NCBI GenBank assembly: GCA_947034885.2
Contig: OX344754.2
Location: 28,641,369 to 28,705,368, forward strand
Length of the DNA: 64,000 nucleotides
Direction: 5' to 3'
Origin: Thuidium tamariscinum
Taxonomy: Eukaryota; Streptophyta; Bryopsida; Hypnales; Thuidiaceae
A program made the translations under genes and the position numbers. Below the pieces are notes generated by a model. That model did not search any database, was not told the origin of the DNA, and saw nothing but the letters and a program-made list of their open reading frames with translations. Below, one piece after another: positions 34,462-47,884 of the stretch (positions within the stretch are counted from its first letter, which is position 1; each line of letters opens with the position of its first letter).

Positions 34462-37400
34462 ATGGAAGACCTAGCCTCGTTTATCCAGACTCTGAGTGAG
34501 AAGTACGGTCTCTTGGACTTTGGAACTGATAAGGCTGACAACGGAAGTGCTAACCACTTGCAACAGAAGTACACTCCCTCCACAGATGAACAAAACGTCC
34601 ATGACCAGAACGGCGATGGTTTGGGTATGGATACCAGTTGGGAGTGCTTGACATCTTTCCTCAATAAACATGACCTTCAGTACGCCAACACGCATAAATC
34701 TCGCACCAAGAAGTCTTCGACATCAAAACTGCGGGAGCTCAGTGATCAATTGTCACACGACGAGCAAGAGGACTTCGACGAAGCACAGAATTTGAACCGT
34801 CCTGGCTCGGGCTCCTCTGGTCGAGCTGCCAGCCTTGCGAATACCATGCAGACCTCGGATCTGATTCAAAATGCCTCGTTCTTGGACGAGCTGCAAAACC
34901 CAGCTCTCTCAGAGGATCTGCAGAGTACGGGAATGACCAAGAGCCGAGATTCCTTGGACGACGACGATCACGGTCAGTCATCGTTGCAGGAGTTTCTTGC
35001 TGGTCATGGGGAGAAGGACGTGGACGTTATAACATTTGCGAAAGAGATGGGATTGTCAGGTTTCGGCGGGGATCCACAGAAAGAGGATGCAACATGGCAT
35101 GCAAATTCGGATGCCTGGTTTCGAGAATTTTGCTCGAAAAGAAGAAACACAACAAGCTCTTCGCAAAGATCGGGCAGAATGGATTCGAAAGGTGCCGAAG
35201 AAGCGTGCTTGGATCGAGGACTATTGGCCCATGACATATTGACGCCAAATGATATCTTGTTGTCAAGCGAGAGCTCGAGCCCACCTGCAGAAACGGAACT
35301 TGACGGCCAAGTAGAGGATTGCCACTCAGCCTCAGCATCACAATGTGGAGCTGACGCTGATGCTTCCATCATTAGATCTAGATGTGCTTCGCCCGAGGGT
35401 TTTGCGGAGGCCCTCGAGAGTGTCGAACGAGGAAGGGAGAGGGGTGCCATTGTAAATGCCAGAGTTGAAAAAATGTTAGAAGAAAGCGATAGCCACCATG
35501 GCCATGGATGTCAGCATGCAGCGGAGAGCGCCGGTGGAAAGTCTGTAAACAGAGTGCGAGAGGATTCTGGAAAGTTGTCGGAGTTACGAGTTGGAATGTC
35601 TGAGACTGGAAGCATCGGGTCGCTAAAACAGAGAATGGCGGACATGGACGATGGAAGCAGACTGCTCCTGAGTCAACTCGACAAGAGCAGGTCTCTCCTC
35701 AGTCCCTCCAAACAACCCGCTTTGTTTAGACCTCGCTCGTCGATGTCAGATACAAGTGAATCTCGGAGACAACCGGCACAAACTAGAAGGTCCAATGCGG
35801 AAGTTGGAGATAGGTCCGAGCAGGATGATAACGTTTCCCTACGGCATCTGGATGAAGGTGGCAGCATGATTCTCTCACGTCATGGCCAAGAAAAGGTCTC
35901 GTCGCCATACGAGCATGATTTTCACAAGGCAGGCTCATCCAGGGGCGAGCGAGATTTCAAGCCTGACAGTAGAGCTTCATCAATTCAGATGGCGGCAAAC
36001 TCCTCTCATGGCGCCAAAACATCTTACAGTCCAGATCAAAGAAGACGGTCCTCAAGAGATCAAGAAATTGACCATCAATCAAGCATTTCTCCTTCTGTTG
36101 ATCAGATGCATAGAATTTCCGTAAGGACAGATACCCTTGGGGATCGACAAATACGTCGTAATTTAAGGATACGTATTCCAAATTTCCAGCCAGCTGCAGA
36201 TCAGCATGACACTAGGAATCCTGATGGGCAGGGATTGGCAGAGAATCAGGAAGGCTTTTACAGCTCCAGGGATACTTTGTCGCAAGGTAATCAATACGGT
36301 GGGCTTCATGCAGTTTCTGCAAGAGTTAAGCAAAGCGATGACGAGGAGGTATTTGAGGCAGGCCAGCCCAGCTTGGTTCGTTCTGGTCAAGACCGCCAAA
36401 ACGATGATGGTTTTTGTGCAAGAACTAAGGAATATTACAATTTCACGAGATCTTGGGAAAAGGATTGGACCGAAGTAGAGGAGGAAGAAGTTATGGAGTC
36501 CACTGATCCAATTCCCAGCAGGACTTCAGTTGGTCAATCCAAATGGGAACGGGTGAACGACGTCTTATGTCAAAACGGGTTTCCAACGGTTCGTTGTTTG
36601 AACGTTTCGGCCTCCGACTTTGAAGAGGATTGTCAACTTGTGCTTTCAGATATCGTCAGTAACTACGAGCGCCGAGAGAAGTTAGTACAGGTAAGCTAAT
36701 GAACTGAAATATCTTATTGAATCATCTTATCAGGCTTCAGCATGAAGAGAAATAGCAAGGCGACATTGCGGAGACCTTCCTTTTGTTTTTAATAGTTTCT
36801 AATAGATGCTTGAGGAGTATCTCATACGTCAGCTGCATCTAAAACAGGCGCTGCTAGAAGAAGGTGATGAATTGCGGCAGGTGGAGGAACGCAACCACAT
36901 GCACATTCAACAACTGGAGAGCGAGAGGGACGAGGCAAAGCAAAAGTTAGCAATCATAGAGCGACGAGCGGAAATTGAAGCTAAAGCTGCAGAGCGCAAT
37001 TACTGTGCACTGCGGCGAGATTGTCAGAAGTTGGAATCTTCAAATGCCAACCTCATGCAGCGATGCAGGTACATCCATGTCGCACTCAGGCTCTCTTTGT
37101 CATTTGAACATTACGAATTGCTATGACCTGCAGAATGTTTCTTTTTTCTGTTGAATACCAGACTTGACCGCGTTAGTGGTGATCTCAAATTATACTTTAG
37201 TCGTACAATGTGGGTGCACCATATGAGAAATGGCAACGGCATGCTGTGATTGTCGTATTACATTTAAAGTCGTGTAATTACTACACCAGGATTTTGGTTC
37301 GACCAATAAACCAAACCAAATTTTCTGATCGAGACGATTCCTAACAGAGTTTCTAGGTAGAAACTGGATTCAGTCTATGGAGACATGCAGTTATTTGTAG

Positions 37401-40400
37401 TTCCTATTTTCTTGATTGACGAGACAAGTGTGGTGTGAAGCACGACCTCCTTCAGAAATTCTTCATCCAAATGACATATTACTCTGCCAGTTGTTACCAT
37501 CTGCGAACCCTCAGTTCTATGGTTGCAACTCACATATCATAAATCTGGGGCTGATGGGTTCTGGTACAAGCAACAGCCAGTTAGAACATGCATGCCGGGC
37601 AAAAGAGCGCTCTCTGCAGAAATTGCAAGACAAGGTGCGCGAATCCATGGTGAAGGTGTGTTCACATCTTTTGGTTGAACAAGCTGCGAGACAAGCAGGA
37701 GTCCTGTCATCCTACTCTGAAATGCATACCTAAGTGATTTCTAAACTCCAGTTCTATAAATCATATGTATATCAGAACGTTGTATCTGTATTTTGGATTA
37801 AATTATTCAGATATTTCAGTTCGACGGGCAATGTGCTTAATTGAGGATCTACTATTGTTTTTTTAAATTTTTGCATAAGTTGAGCAAGTTTCGATAGAAG
37901 TCTAGGTAAACATTCATATCCCATCACACCCATCATGCAGGAGGATCGTCATCGGATCAACGACAAGGACGTCTATGAGAAGCTTAAACACAAGGTTGCA
38001 TCTGCCCAACATGCAAATGGGGAAATCCTGGAGCCCAACTTTTTGCAACGAGACTTGAAACCGGCCCAGATTGTGAGTATTCTGATACTGTGGAATTTGC
38101 TCACGATAAGACATGATGTAGATCTATCAAAAGAGACTTCAAAGAATGGCAGAATCCAGTGCGATTTGAATGTGTCTTGGATTACACTTGCTCAGTTTGG
38201 TGCTCAGTTATCGACTCGATTGCACTTTGTCTTTGCAGCTGTCATTTTCAACTTCCATAGCGGATTCATACCTTGTCTCACTAAGTCAAGTACCTCAAAT
38301 GCCTTGTGTACAAGAAACATTTTTAGTTTACGTCAACAGTTTTGAGCAGTCATCTCTGATCATAATGGGACGCAGGTTGGCATTTATGAGCGACAAAAAG
38401 TTTCCCTAGAGACTGAGATATCCAACCTTCGAGCCGAGAATGCACAATTATGTCGTGAGATATGTGAAAAAGAGAATGTTATCTTAAACAAGGTGCTTGG
38501 AACAGAGGAGACAAAGAAGACTTTGGAGTTTCTAAGTCGCAAACAACAATTGCAGGTATCATGCTCTCTTTTCATCAGCTTCATCTAGCAAAGGTTCAGT
38601 TATCCATGAATTGCTAGATTGAGACATGTCTGAAATCGAGGAAGTTACGATACACGCGTTATTCCTCATTATTTCCTCAGAGAATTCTTGAAAACTTGAC
38701 CCTCTTCTTGACCAGCGAAGCTCAATGAATAATAGAGTTAACACGGGTAAGTAATCTTGGAGGAATAATTATAGTTAGAAGAGTGGCATATCCAGGAACG
38801 ATCACCACACACTGCAGGCTTCAATCTTCCCCTACCATACGTGAATAAAATTAGAAAATGTATTTCTGAAAATGTATAACCATGACTGAGTAGACCTACA
38901 ATGAGTGTCTTCTTATCTTGAACATTTACGTAGGGAGTTTCATTCAAGTTAAATACACCATTTTCAGACCGCGCGGTCTAAACCATAAAAATGCCATGAG
39001 GACAGGTACACGTTTCAGAATGCGTGGTCTAAACCGTGAAAGTGCCATCTAGGACGGGTATACATTACATTTCAGGCCGCGCGGTCTAAAGTGCCAAAGT
39101 TGCGGTGCCAGCGGAATGGCACCAAATTATCGAAATTCTCCATCTACTATTCCATATTTATGCAAACTACGTGCATAACTTATCAAGTCAACATTTGATC
39201 CTTTGAAAGGTCCTGTTGGTGTAGGTCAACATTTTCAATCGTGTTTGATGGTGATGACCTCTCAGATTGATGAGAAGATAAAAGAGATCTGCCGCTTGGA
39301 GGACGAGTTGAAAGAGCGGCCTACAATGGAAGAGGTCGAAGAGTCAATTCGTTCTGCTTCGCGTCAAGAAGAGGCTTCGGTAATTTTCATATTTTACCTA
39401 CGGAGTTGGCTTCTCATAATGAATATTTGTCTTTATCTACATTTGTTTTACCATACAAAACATTCATGTTGAGATCGATTCATTAGGACACGTAAGAGAG
39501 TCGATTTGGCAACATGTCTATCAACTGTGCTGTATCTTTGATTTCATCTAGTACAGCATTTCGTTTTCTCAAGCGCACCACCAGTGGAACAAACGTCAAT
39601 ACTCATCAGCCTGAGGTCAAAGAGAGATTATTCATGGCCGAGAGGAGAAATTATTGTCCTTTCACTTCGAAAAAAAATAGTAGACATTCTTGATGTGGTT
39701 TCGATGCAGCTCAATGACGGCGTACCAGATGAGGGTTACTTCGAGCAAATCCTGCGGCAAATCTGTCAGCTTCTTGAACTTGAAGAGCCGTCGTTCATTG
39801 TTGTAAGCTCCAGCACTCATCCTTTTAATAAAAATCGATTTCTTTAAAGAGTTAGATCACCTTTATTGTATCTTTCGACCTTCGATTGCGTGTTCCACCT
39901 ACAGAATCGTCCCACTATTCCAGCAATCGGTACGACGCAGAAATACAGCTTTTGCTCCAGCATCAGAACCACAGTTAGGTAGTTATTCAGTGTCTCTCAC
40001 CCTGCAGTTTGGAGATGATTTTGTGAGTCACATTCAAGTTACTGGTCGAAATGGTAATGTCATTCCAAGTTCTCAATTTATCCTTATCAGCACTTATCAT
40101 GGCATCCTCAAATCATGCACTGGTGTCAATAAACTTCTGTAAAATCGAAAGTTGCATCGTGAGGTGCGAGTGACTCTGAGTTAACCAAGACATATCACTA
40201 ACAGTGATTCATCAAACGAGCACTTAGTAGAAATCCGCCCTCCTTTCGAGGTTGGTCTGAATCATGAGTCTGTTCGTTTTATACCCTTAGCAAGAAAGGT
40301 GCAAGAGATATTAATCATGTTTACTGATTGAGATGTTGTCGCCATGTACGTGGATCAGGAAACTTTGGAGAGCTTGTTGGTGCTTGTATCAGCAGTTCCG

Positions 40401-42415
40401 CGTATGGAGCAATTCGTGAGTGATGTGTGTGATGTTGTCTTCTGCGGCGGGCAGAACTGGTCTCTGCCCAGGTTTCTCCTATTCGTGACTTATTTGCTAA
40501 CATCTCAGTTTTGCGTGTGGTTGAGGGCTAAGATACTTGTTCATGTCCTCGATACTCTTCACATCGCTTCACTGTCGCTCTTAGAAACAATCATACGGAA
40601 AAGGAAAAACAACTGGCATGCTGAAGCCATGAAATAATTTCTTGAATTCATCTTTTGCATTGGAATGGATGCCCTTAACTGTAATGCTCATTTATTTGTA
40701 AAATTGATATTTTGAAGCAGCAGTGATGAAGACAACAAGATCAACAGAACACCTGAAGCTGTCCCAGAAATACTGAAATCCTGGCTCCAGAAGTTGGAAG
40801 AGTCCTCAGAGCTATTTACCTTCAAAGTAAGCATATCTCTTCACTTCGTCTTCACCCACCCCACCCCATGGCAATGGAATCATAATGCCACAATCATAAA
40901 CCTTAATCATAATCAGTGTAATCATAATGCGTGATAATTAATGCATTCCCAGCAATTTTTTGATTGCAACAATTAGACATTGAATGAACAGTGCTTCGTC
41001 TCAGAGTTATTCATGCATCTCGGGCACATCTTTTTTTTCAATCTTTGAGGTGTCAATTGTCATTCTCAGGAGTTAATCATATACTCAATCAGCTGCTCCA
41101 TATGTGGTTGTAAAGCAGGATACCATAGTGAGCATGTTATGGGAAAGGGCTGACAAGAATTCAGAACCTGAGCCTGAGATGAACACTCGCGTGATGATCG
41201 GATGTGTTAAGAACCTTATTGATGTTGAGCATGACTACCTCACAACAAAAGCAATGTACAGGTTGGTGACTAGTTTTCTCACCCTGGCTCAATATCTGCA
41301 TGCCTCCTAACTCAGGAAAAAGTTGCAGAGTGTAAACATTGTCTCTCTGGGTATGTATTCATAACAGGCACTTGTCTGAGACCTAGAAACTTATTGGGAT
41401 CAGCTGCTCCCAATCTGAAGTTTAATAACTTGTCCATTTTACCAAAAATAGCCAAGTTACTAGTACCTTCAACAGCTTCCTTTAGGCTGGTGGAGGGTGC
41501 CCCATTTGTGACTACAGTGTCCTAGACTTAATGTTTCATTTTACAAAAAGTGCCTTACGAAACTTTCCTTTTCTTCAAAAAATATCAAGTCCGGTAATTT
41601 GGCAGTGTTCCATACTCCATTTTGACGTTTACATTAGCTTGTTGTGCCCATAGATATAAGCAAGTTGCATGTCATCCACAAAATTCTGCACTGCTAAGCT
41701 AGAGTTTCCAACCCACCCCCAACAGCTCCCTAAATCATTTTCTTTCCTTCCTTGCTTGAGAGTACACCACTCCTTTTTAACAAAATTGCTCTTATTTAAC
41801 AAATTGATGTTCTAGTGACTAGCTAGCTGTGTTCCTGCAAAGTTGCCTTACAGACTCTGTTGTATCTGAGTCATTGATTTGGTTGGGGAGGTCTTTCCAG
41901 TGATGCAGATGCTAGCATCAAAGCAGAGCCACACAAGCTACTGCAGAGAATTGTTGCTCATTTTCAGGTCTGCTTCTTTACCCACACTAGCAAGTTTTCA
42001 ACTAATCATAAACTGTACATTCTGAGCTATTTAAGGTTCTCAACTTAACATTTTTAGTTTCTTCAACACAATTGTGTTTCTTAGGGATTGATGGAACCTA
42101 TTTTGAATTTATGCATCATGTAGGGATGTTCTAATCCCTCTCCGAGAGATCTGTTTTTTGTAAATGATTGTTAATACTGAAGTTGTCTGCAAGTCTGACC
42201 AACCAATCAGCACAATTTTGTGATGCTAACAGATGTTGTTTGAGGTCCCCAAGTTGGAGGGTGTCATGGCAGTCATGAATTCAGTTTACATCAAATGTAC
42301 AGAGTACCACAACTTTGCTAGAGCATTGAGCTCAATGCTTGGACTAGACAAAGAAGAAGGACCTAATACGATCATCTCAGCTGTCAACTCCATCATGTCA
42401 CATGGGAGAATGTAG
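34462..42415 (+). CDS. CEP70: Centrosomal protein CEP70 homologue
   Basis: Predicted exons: 34462-36690, 36806-37068, 37571-37655, 37941-38072, 38376-38555, 39266-39379, 39557-39802, 39905-39978, 40205-40298, 40359-40471, 40721-40826, 41119-41261, 41901-41967, 42233-42415. Phases agree throughout, giving about 1342 residues. The first 700 are Ser/Asp/Arg-rich and look disordered. About 715-740 (WERVNDVLCQNGFPTV...) matches the start of the CEP70 core, and 744-960 is coiled coil. The C-terminus (QRIVAHFQ/MLFEVPKLEGV...MNSVY) matches the conserved end of CEP70, which binds gamma-tubulin and organises microtubules at centrioles and basal bodies. Human CEP70 is about 600 residues, so the N-terminal extension is unusual. 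Exons 7-9 and the acceptors of exons 3 and 12 are the least certain. Expected role: basal-body assembly in sperm. Confidence 0.75.
38961..39100 (+). repeat. Three palindromic repeats inside a CEP70 intron
   Basis: Three units spaced 51 and 57 bases apart (from about 38962, 39013 and 39070) each start TTTCAG and carry GCG(C/T)GGTCTAAA. Two have the near-perfect palindrome GACCGCGCGGTC or GGCCGCGCGGTC. They are GC-rich islands in an AT-rich intron (38556-39265). Confidence 0.7.
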
Positions 42416-43136
42416 TTAAAGATGACATCTTTTTGCCAACTTCATGTAAAGTAATGAGCCTAAAACTTCTTGTGAATAACAATGGATTCTTGTGAATAAC
42501 AATGGAATCCTTTCCTTCCCAGGGCAACTGCCAAGCAGTGGAAAATTTTCACAATCTACAGTGTTGCTAAATCCAGACAGAATCTTAGTATCTACAGATA
42601 GGTCTTGATAATTGTTACACTTATAAACACTTAAATCATCATATCTGTTATAGAAATTCTACTCCAACTTCAACATAGCAATCTAAAATTGTTAGAGATG
42701 TTTAAGTACTGATAAAAATTTAACCCCCTTAGCATTATTTTGACTCTTGAAGATGTTAATGGACAAATTACACCAACTATGGAAGAGGAAAAGATCTACA
42801 ACAACTCTTAAAAGTAGTGGTGCAACCATTGCAAGAGGCGATTTCATTTAAGTGGTGTGATTGAGTGCCCCAAAATGTAACCCTAATTTACTCAATGCTT
42901 TAAAAACTACAATAGGTACAAAAATACAAGGACTAATAAAACTAAATACAAATCTAAAATGTTTTCATTCAAACAACGATACCACAAGCATCAATGGACA
43001 AAGTTCAAATGTACATTTACAAAAGTCCTAGTGTGTGACATGTTCCACATTACCATAGAAGTTTGAAGAAAAATTAGTTGTGAGCTGAAAGAAAATTAAT
43101 TTTCAAGTTAAGGTAGAACCACCCATAATCAATCAT
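42416..43136 (+). other. 3' flank of the CEP70 gene
   Basis: Contains the likely 3' UTR. A 19-20-base tandem duplication (TTCTTGTGAATAACAATGGA) lies at about 42468-42506, and an AATAAA occurs near 42935. No other gene seen. Confidence 0.35.
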
Positions 43137-44064
43137 TTAACCCCTAAAGGACCAACATGCCTTTTTGGCAACATAGCGATTTTGGGCAGGTACATGTGGC
43201 TCGAGATTTCCATATTTTGGAACCAAACTTTAATAGAAGGTGAAGACGAGGAGTATCTTCAAAGCCCAACAATTTCGTGACTTTTGACTTCATGGTTGAA
43301 AGTTATTGCATAAAATGTTGTTTATTTCTCAACTCGGGCAGTTTGGGCAGATAAAAAAAATCACTTTTTTGGAAAATAAAAATTTTAAATTGGTTTCATA
43401 GATTTATATATACATGGAAAGCTTTGAATCATTGCATTTGGATTAATGAGTCAAAAGTTATGAAGAATTTTAGTTTGCGGGTAGTTATGGATTCTCTTCT
43501 CTAAAATAAACTTTGAAGTCCTTTATTTTACTCAATTTTCAATATTTTTGAAAAAAAATAAAAACATTGAGTGTAGGTTGTTTATTTCAACATTTGAACC
43601 ATTGAGATTGGCATTTTTCAATTCAATAAATAAATTGTTACCATTTTTGTATTTTGAATCATTCTTTACTTCTTTCTACTTACTATTCTTTTTGTACATG
43701 TTGTACAATTCCAAATGATATGAAAAATTTCAAGTATGTAGCCAACTTGAATTGGAGAATAAATCCAAAGAGTTGCAACCATTTTGGACATTTTTTCATA
43801 CAAATGTGGCCTTTTGAAGTGCAGCTGCCCGGATTTCCGCAGTGGAAAAAAATGATTTTTGTAACTTCAAACACTAATATCTTGCAATCTACATGGTAGA
43901 AATTTCTAAAAAAATTTCTAAATCTTCCCAAACTAGTGCACTAAAAGATCCTACAGTTATATATGTCAAAAAATGTTTTTTTTCTGAAATTTGGTAGTTG
44001 TCCTAGAAATGACAGTTTTGGAGTAGTTTTGGTGGAAACATAGTTGTGGTCCTTTAGGGGTTAA
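43137..44064 (-). mobile_element. piggyBac-like TTAA-flanked element, copy C
   Basis: The element (43141-44060, 920 bases) begins CCCCTAAAGGACC and ends GTCCTTTAGGGG, with TTAA on both sides (43137-43140, 44061-44064). It is inverted relative to copies A and B and is the best preserved at its ends. No transposase frame. The fold-back target site appears intact in reverse complement near 43699-43713. Confidence 0.75.
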
Positions 44065-45925
44065 GGTAAACATGATTTGGTGTGCAAGATAAAACAAATA
44101 TTTTCAAAGGTGCAATGATAGAATTGATGGGGATTGCAAAAATTTTGGTAATTCTATTGCATGAATTGAAATTACTATGAATTTTGAAAGGCATAAAAGT
44201 GCACCAGACCCATTGCCAATCTCTAATTCTGAGCATACAAAAAATTATTTTTTCACTCACTTCTTCCTACTGTCTTGCACACACTATTTTGGGACATGTA
44301 TCATGAGCTTTCAGTCCCAACTTTGAAAAGGAGAAAAAAAAAATTCTAGCCTTGGTTGAAAATACATCCATTGACAAGTTGGAAATGGAGTGTTAGTTGG
44401 TTATCAATGGTTTAACCTTAGCTATGTCTAAAACTAAGTTCTGTGCATCATGAATTGGAATTTACTTTACCTTTTGTCAATATTTTTTAGAACTTCAAAA
44501 AATCTTTTTGTGCATATTGGTATACATCATTTCAAATTGTTGTATACAAAAATTGAACAAGGTTTCCATTTTATTTATAGTGTTTAAAATATCAACAATT
44601 TGACAAACATGCAAATGATGTTGGTTCTTATAATACTTGATTTTATGGAGGAATTGAGAGCATGGGATTATATTACCCATTGTATAGAGAATTTTGGTTG
44701 CTACATGGACCATTGCTACATCTTAATGTTGTTGCATTTGAAATATTTAATGAATGGAACAATGCATTCAATTTATATTTTACAACTATGTAATGTATTT
44801 TTAGGTGCAATCACATCATTGATCCAAGAAACCCCAAAAAATTACATTTTCATTGTCAATGTCATAAATAAAAAACTATCAATTTCATTAAAGTTAGTAT
44901 AATTTTTGGCAATTTTCAATTTTTTGAAAACGAACTTGTGAAAGAGATAAATTTGAAGACAAGGAGTAAATTATTTGGTAGTTTTAGCTTAATGGTCCAA
45001 TAATTACACAAAATTGTAGGCACCAATATGATCATTTGTGTATCTTGTTATTATTTTTCTATAAGACTTTGATTTTTCAAAATAATGGTAGATCCTCTAC
45101 TAATAGAAATGTGAAGTTTGGATACAACCTCCAAAAGGTGAAGGTCACTAATCAAGGTCACCTCCCAAACCATCTTTGGATCCATTCTTAACAAGTAGAT
45201 TTTTTTTAAGGTATGCCTTCAAAATATAGTTCCTATATTTAATTGCAATAGTTGCTTCCTAGTTTTTAAATTTCAGTGTTACAAGCAACCTGTGTGATAG
45301 TTTCAGTAGTCTACATAGCTTCCACTTTTAAAAATTCATAGTAATTGTAAATCTTGTCCAAAAATTCTAATATTTTTAATTAATGATTTTTAATATTTAA
45401 TATTCAAAAAAAATTTAAGTATATGTGCGAGAAAAATAATACTTCAATTGGAAAATAAGTCTAATTATACATGTCCTTGAATCCTCAAGATCAAATCAAA
45501 CTTGGCATAACAATTTATACTATATCTTAAAGTTATCATTCCTTGATGCTAAATTGTTTATTTTGACAATTTGAGATGTCTCACCTTTTGTTGTTTTTCA
45601 AGGGTGTTCTTACTCGATACCAATTATAAATTTGACACTTTTTTACTACAATCCTTAAAGTAAGCTTTATAATGAAGAATTTGTACACATATTGGGTCAT
45701 TGTAGATTCATACCACCAACACTATCTCCCATCCTCCCTTTTTTCTTTCTTTGAGCATTTTGGTTCAAATTTTGAAAGTGCAAGTATGCAAATAAATTTT
45801 GTTTCCAATTTCTAGTTATTCTTCATTTTGTTTGTGTTTTTTTATCAATGCTCAAGATGTGTATTTTGGTAGTTTATTAATGTTCAATTCTAAGGAGGTT
45901 TACATGACTATTCTTGTCAAGGAGC
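44065..45925. other. AT-rich gene-free DNA
   Basis: No gene supported. An open frame of 100 codons at 44600-44902 has no recognisable motif and ordinary AT-rich composition. Confidence 0.35.
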
Positions 45926-46212
45926 CATTAGGAGGGATTTGAGGGCTCCAAAGGGCCATTTCAGGACTGTTTCCAAAACTAGTCTAGGGAACAGCTGGCC
46001 GCTATCAGGCCAGCATTTCTTAAAAAAAATTGTTTTTTTGGGTCTTGAAATATGAAAAAAAATTCAAAAAAAATTTCAAAAAAAGAAAGTAAATGACGTG
46101 GTAGTCGCTTGACCACGTAGGATTCCTGCAAAATTGCGTTCCCACAGCAGATTATGCGATTTCAGGCTATGGGAACTTGTAGGCTCCTAGAGCTCTCAAA
46201 TCTCTCCTAATG
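45926..46212 (+). mobile_element. Small MITE, family 1, copy 1
   Basis: The 287-base element has ends CATTAGGAGGGATTTGAG and CTCAAATCTCTCCTAATG, complementary with few mismatches over about 22 bases. Inside is a second dyad, GACGTGG...CCACGT, near 46096-46120. No clear target duplication. Two diverged relatives follow at 46.7 and 50.2 kb. Confidence 0.6.
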
Positions 46213-46690
46213 TCTTTTCAACATTGCTAATTGACATGGATGCAATAATAAAGACTATAGGAGTAGTACAAATGTAGTGTCAAGGGGGCATAAGTCATAC
46301 AAGAATATTACTTTGTATTTATACAATTTATAGAGCAAGACTAGTATTGAAATTGGCAAAGTTCAAGTTGATACAATCTTGTGAATATATGCTTATAATA
46401 AGAAGGTTGTAAATCTATTGCAAAAATGTTGTCTAGAATTTAGTGAAGTTATAGTCCAAGTTTGCATTCATGAAGTTAATCCTTGAGTCAACTTAGGTTG
46501 AATGGAGCCCTATAAAATATCATTTATTGAAAAGTAATTTCTTCACTAGATTTGAGAGAAGAAAAACTATGAATCCAAGCAAAGGTATCAAAATGTCCAA
46601 TGGCCCCTTGGTTTTCTAAAATAGAACCTTGGTGCTTTAATAGTTACTTCATAATGGTTTGGGAGGTGCAATAGAGAATATAAAGAAGTT

Positions 46691-46950
46691 GCATTAGAAG
46701 AAATTTGAGGGGTATAAGAGATTGCGAGTTCCCGCAGTCTGGAAACGCGGTGAATTGTGGAATCGCAGAAATCTAATGTAGCAGGGGCAGTGCCATGTAA
46801 TTTTTTTATTTTTTTATTTTTTGCATTCCAAGATCTAATTTAAAAAAAATTTAAATGTCGGTTTTACAACTCTTGGCCTTTTCGGAAACCGTTTTGGGAA
46901 CAATTCCAAAACAACCCTTTAGAGGCCTTAGATTACATCTACCGCCCTTT
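46691..46950 (-). mobile_element. Small MITE, family 1, diverged copy 2
   Basis: Starts GCATTAGAAGAAATTTGAGG and contains GCGAGTTCCCGCAGTCTGG and TTTTCGGAAACCGTTTTGGG, which match the reverse complement of copy 1. The far end is decayed, so its boundary is approximate. Confidence 0.45.
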
Positions 46951-47690
46951 GACTAGTGCTCTCTAATAGAAGTCATCTACTTAAAAACGCTCTTGTTTGG
47001 AAATAGACTAAAGTTCTATTACATATCCACACTTTAACTATTGCAAGATGACCTATCAAAGTGCTAAAGTTTGTCAAATGTTCATCAAAAATAATCTTTT
47101 TGTAATTTAAGACTATTGAGATAAATTGTAAATTAAGAGTTAATCATCCATTCATATATTTAAGATCACAAATACTTTTAAACTTGACATAGAAAACTTT
47201 GGAATAATGGATAGACATGTGTGAGGTTAAAAAAAATATGTTAAAAACTATCAAAATAATGGCTTTAAAAGCTTTGTACCTCAAATCTTTTGTGCTACAA
47301 ACCTCCTATAGTTTTGAACTTCAAATCACAATGGACTTCAAATGTAAACACAAAATATACTTAATAGAGAAATTGTTTCACAAAAGCTCAATCCACCCAA
47401 CTATAAAGAAAGATCAATCTCCCAAGAGATTATCTCCTCACCCCCAAACCTTGTCTTATAATGGAGACTATCAATAAAGACTACTAGTCTTAAAGATAGA
47501 CTTGGACTACATTTCTCTCTTTATCTTTCTATCTTGGGTTCTATCTAGAACCATCTACTTAAGTACAAGTCTTAGTTTCCTTCTCCAATTTTATCCTATC
47601 AAATTATATCTTATCCAAATCCTCATCTTCTACTTGGAGTTATCTAATTCCAAGGTCCAACACAATTGTGTTCATCTAATGCACTCAGTC

Positions 47691-47880
47691 ATCCAATTAG
47701 AATTGTCTAACTCCACTGCATAAATCCATCATTTGCAAATATCCATCCTTAGGGATTCCAATGCCTTTGTCATCCAACTAGAATTGTCTAACTCCACCGC
47801 ATAAATCCATCATTTGCAAATATCCATCTCTAAGGATTCCAATGCCTTTGTCATCCAATTAACTAGAATTGTCTAACTCT
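47691..47880 (+). repeat. 81-base tandem repeat, third unit split by a transposon
   Basis: Units begin at 47691, 47772 and 47853 with ATCCAA(T/C)TA...GAATTGTCTAACTC and are close in sequence. The third unit resumes after the insertion, at about 48623 (CATAAATCCACCATCTAGAG). Confidence 0.75.
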
Positions 47881-47884
47881 AGTA

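Noticed and set aside
35004..35450. Minus-strand frames inside the first CEP70 exon
   Set aside because: Antisense of a Ser-rich coding exon; no independent evidence.
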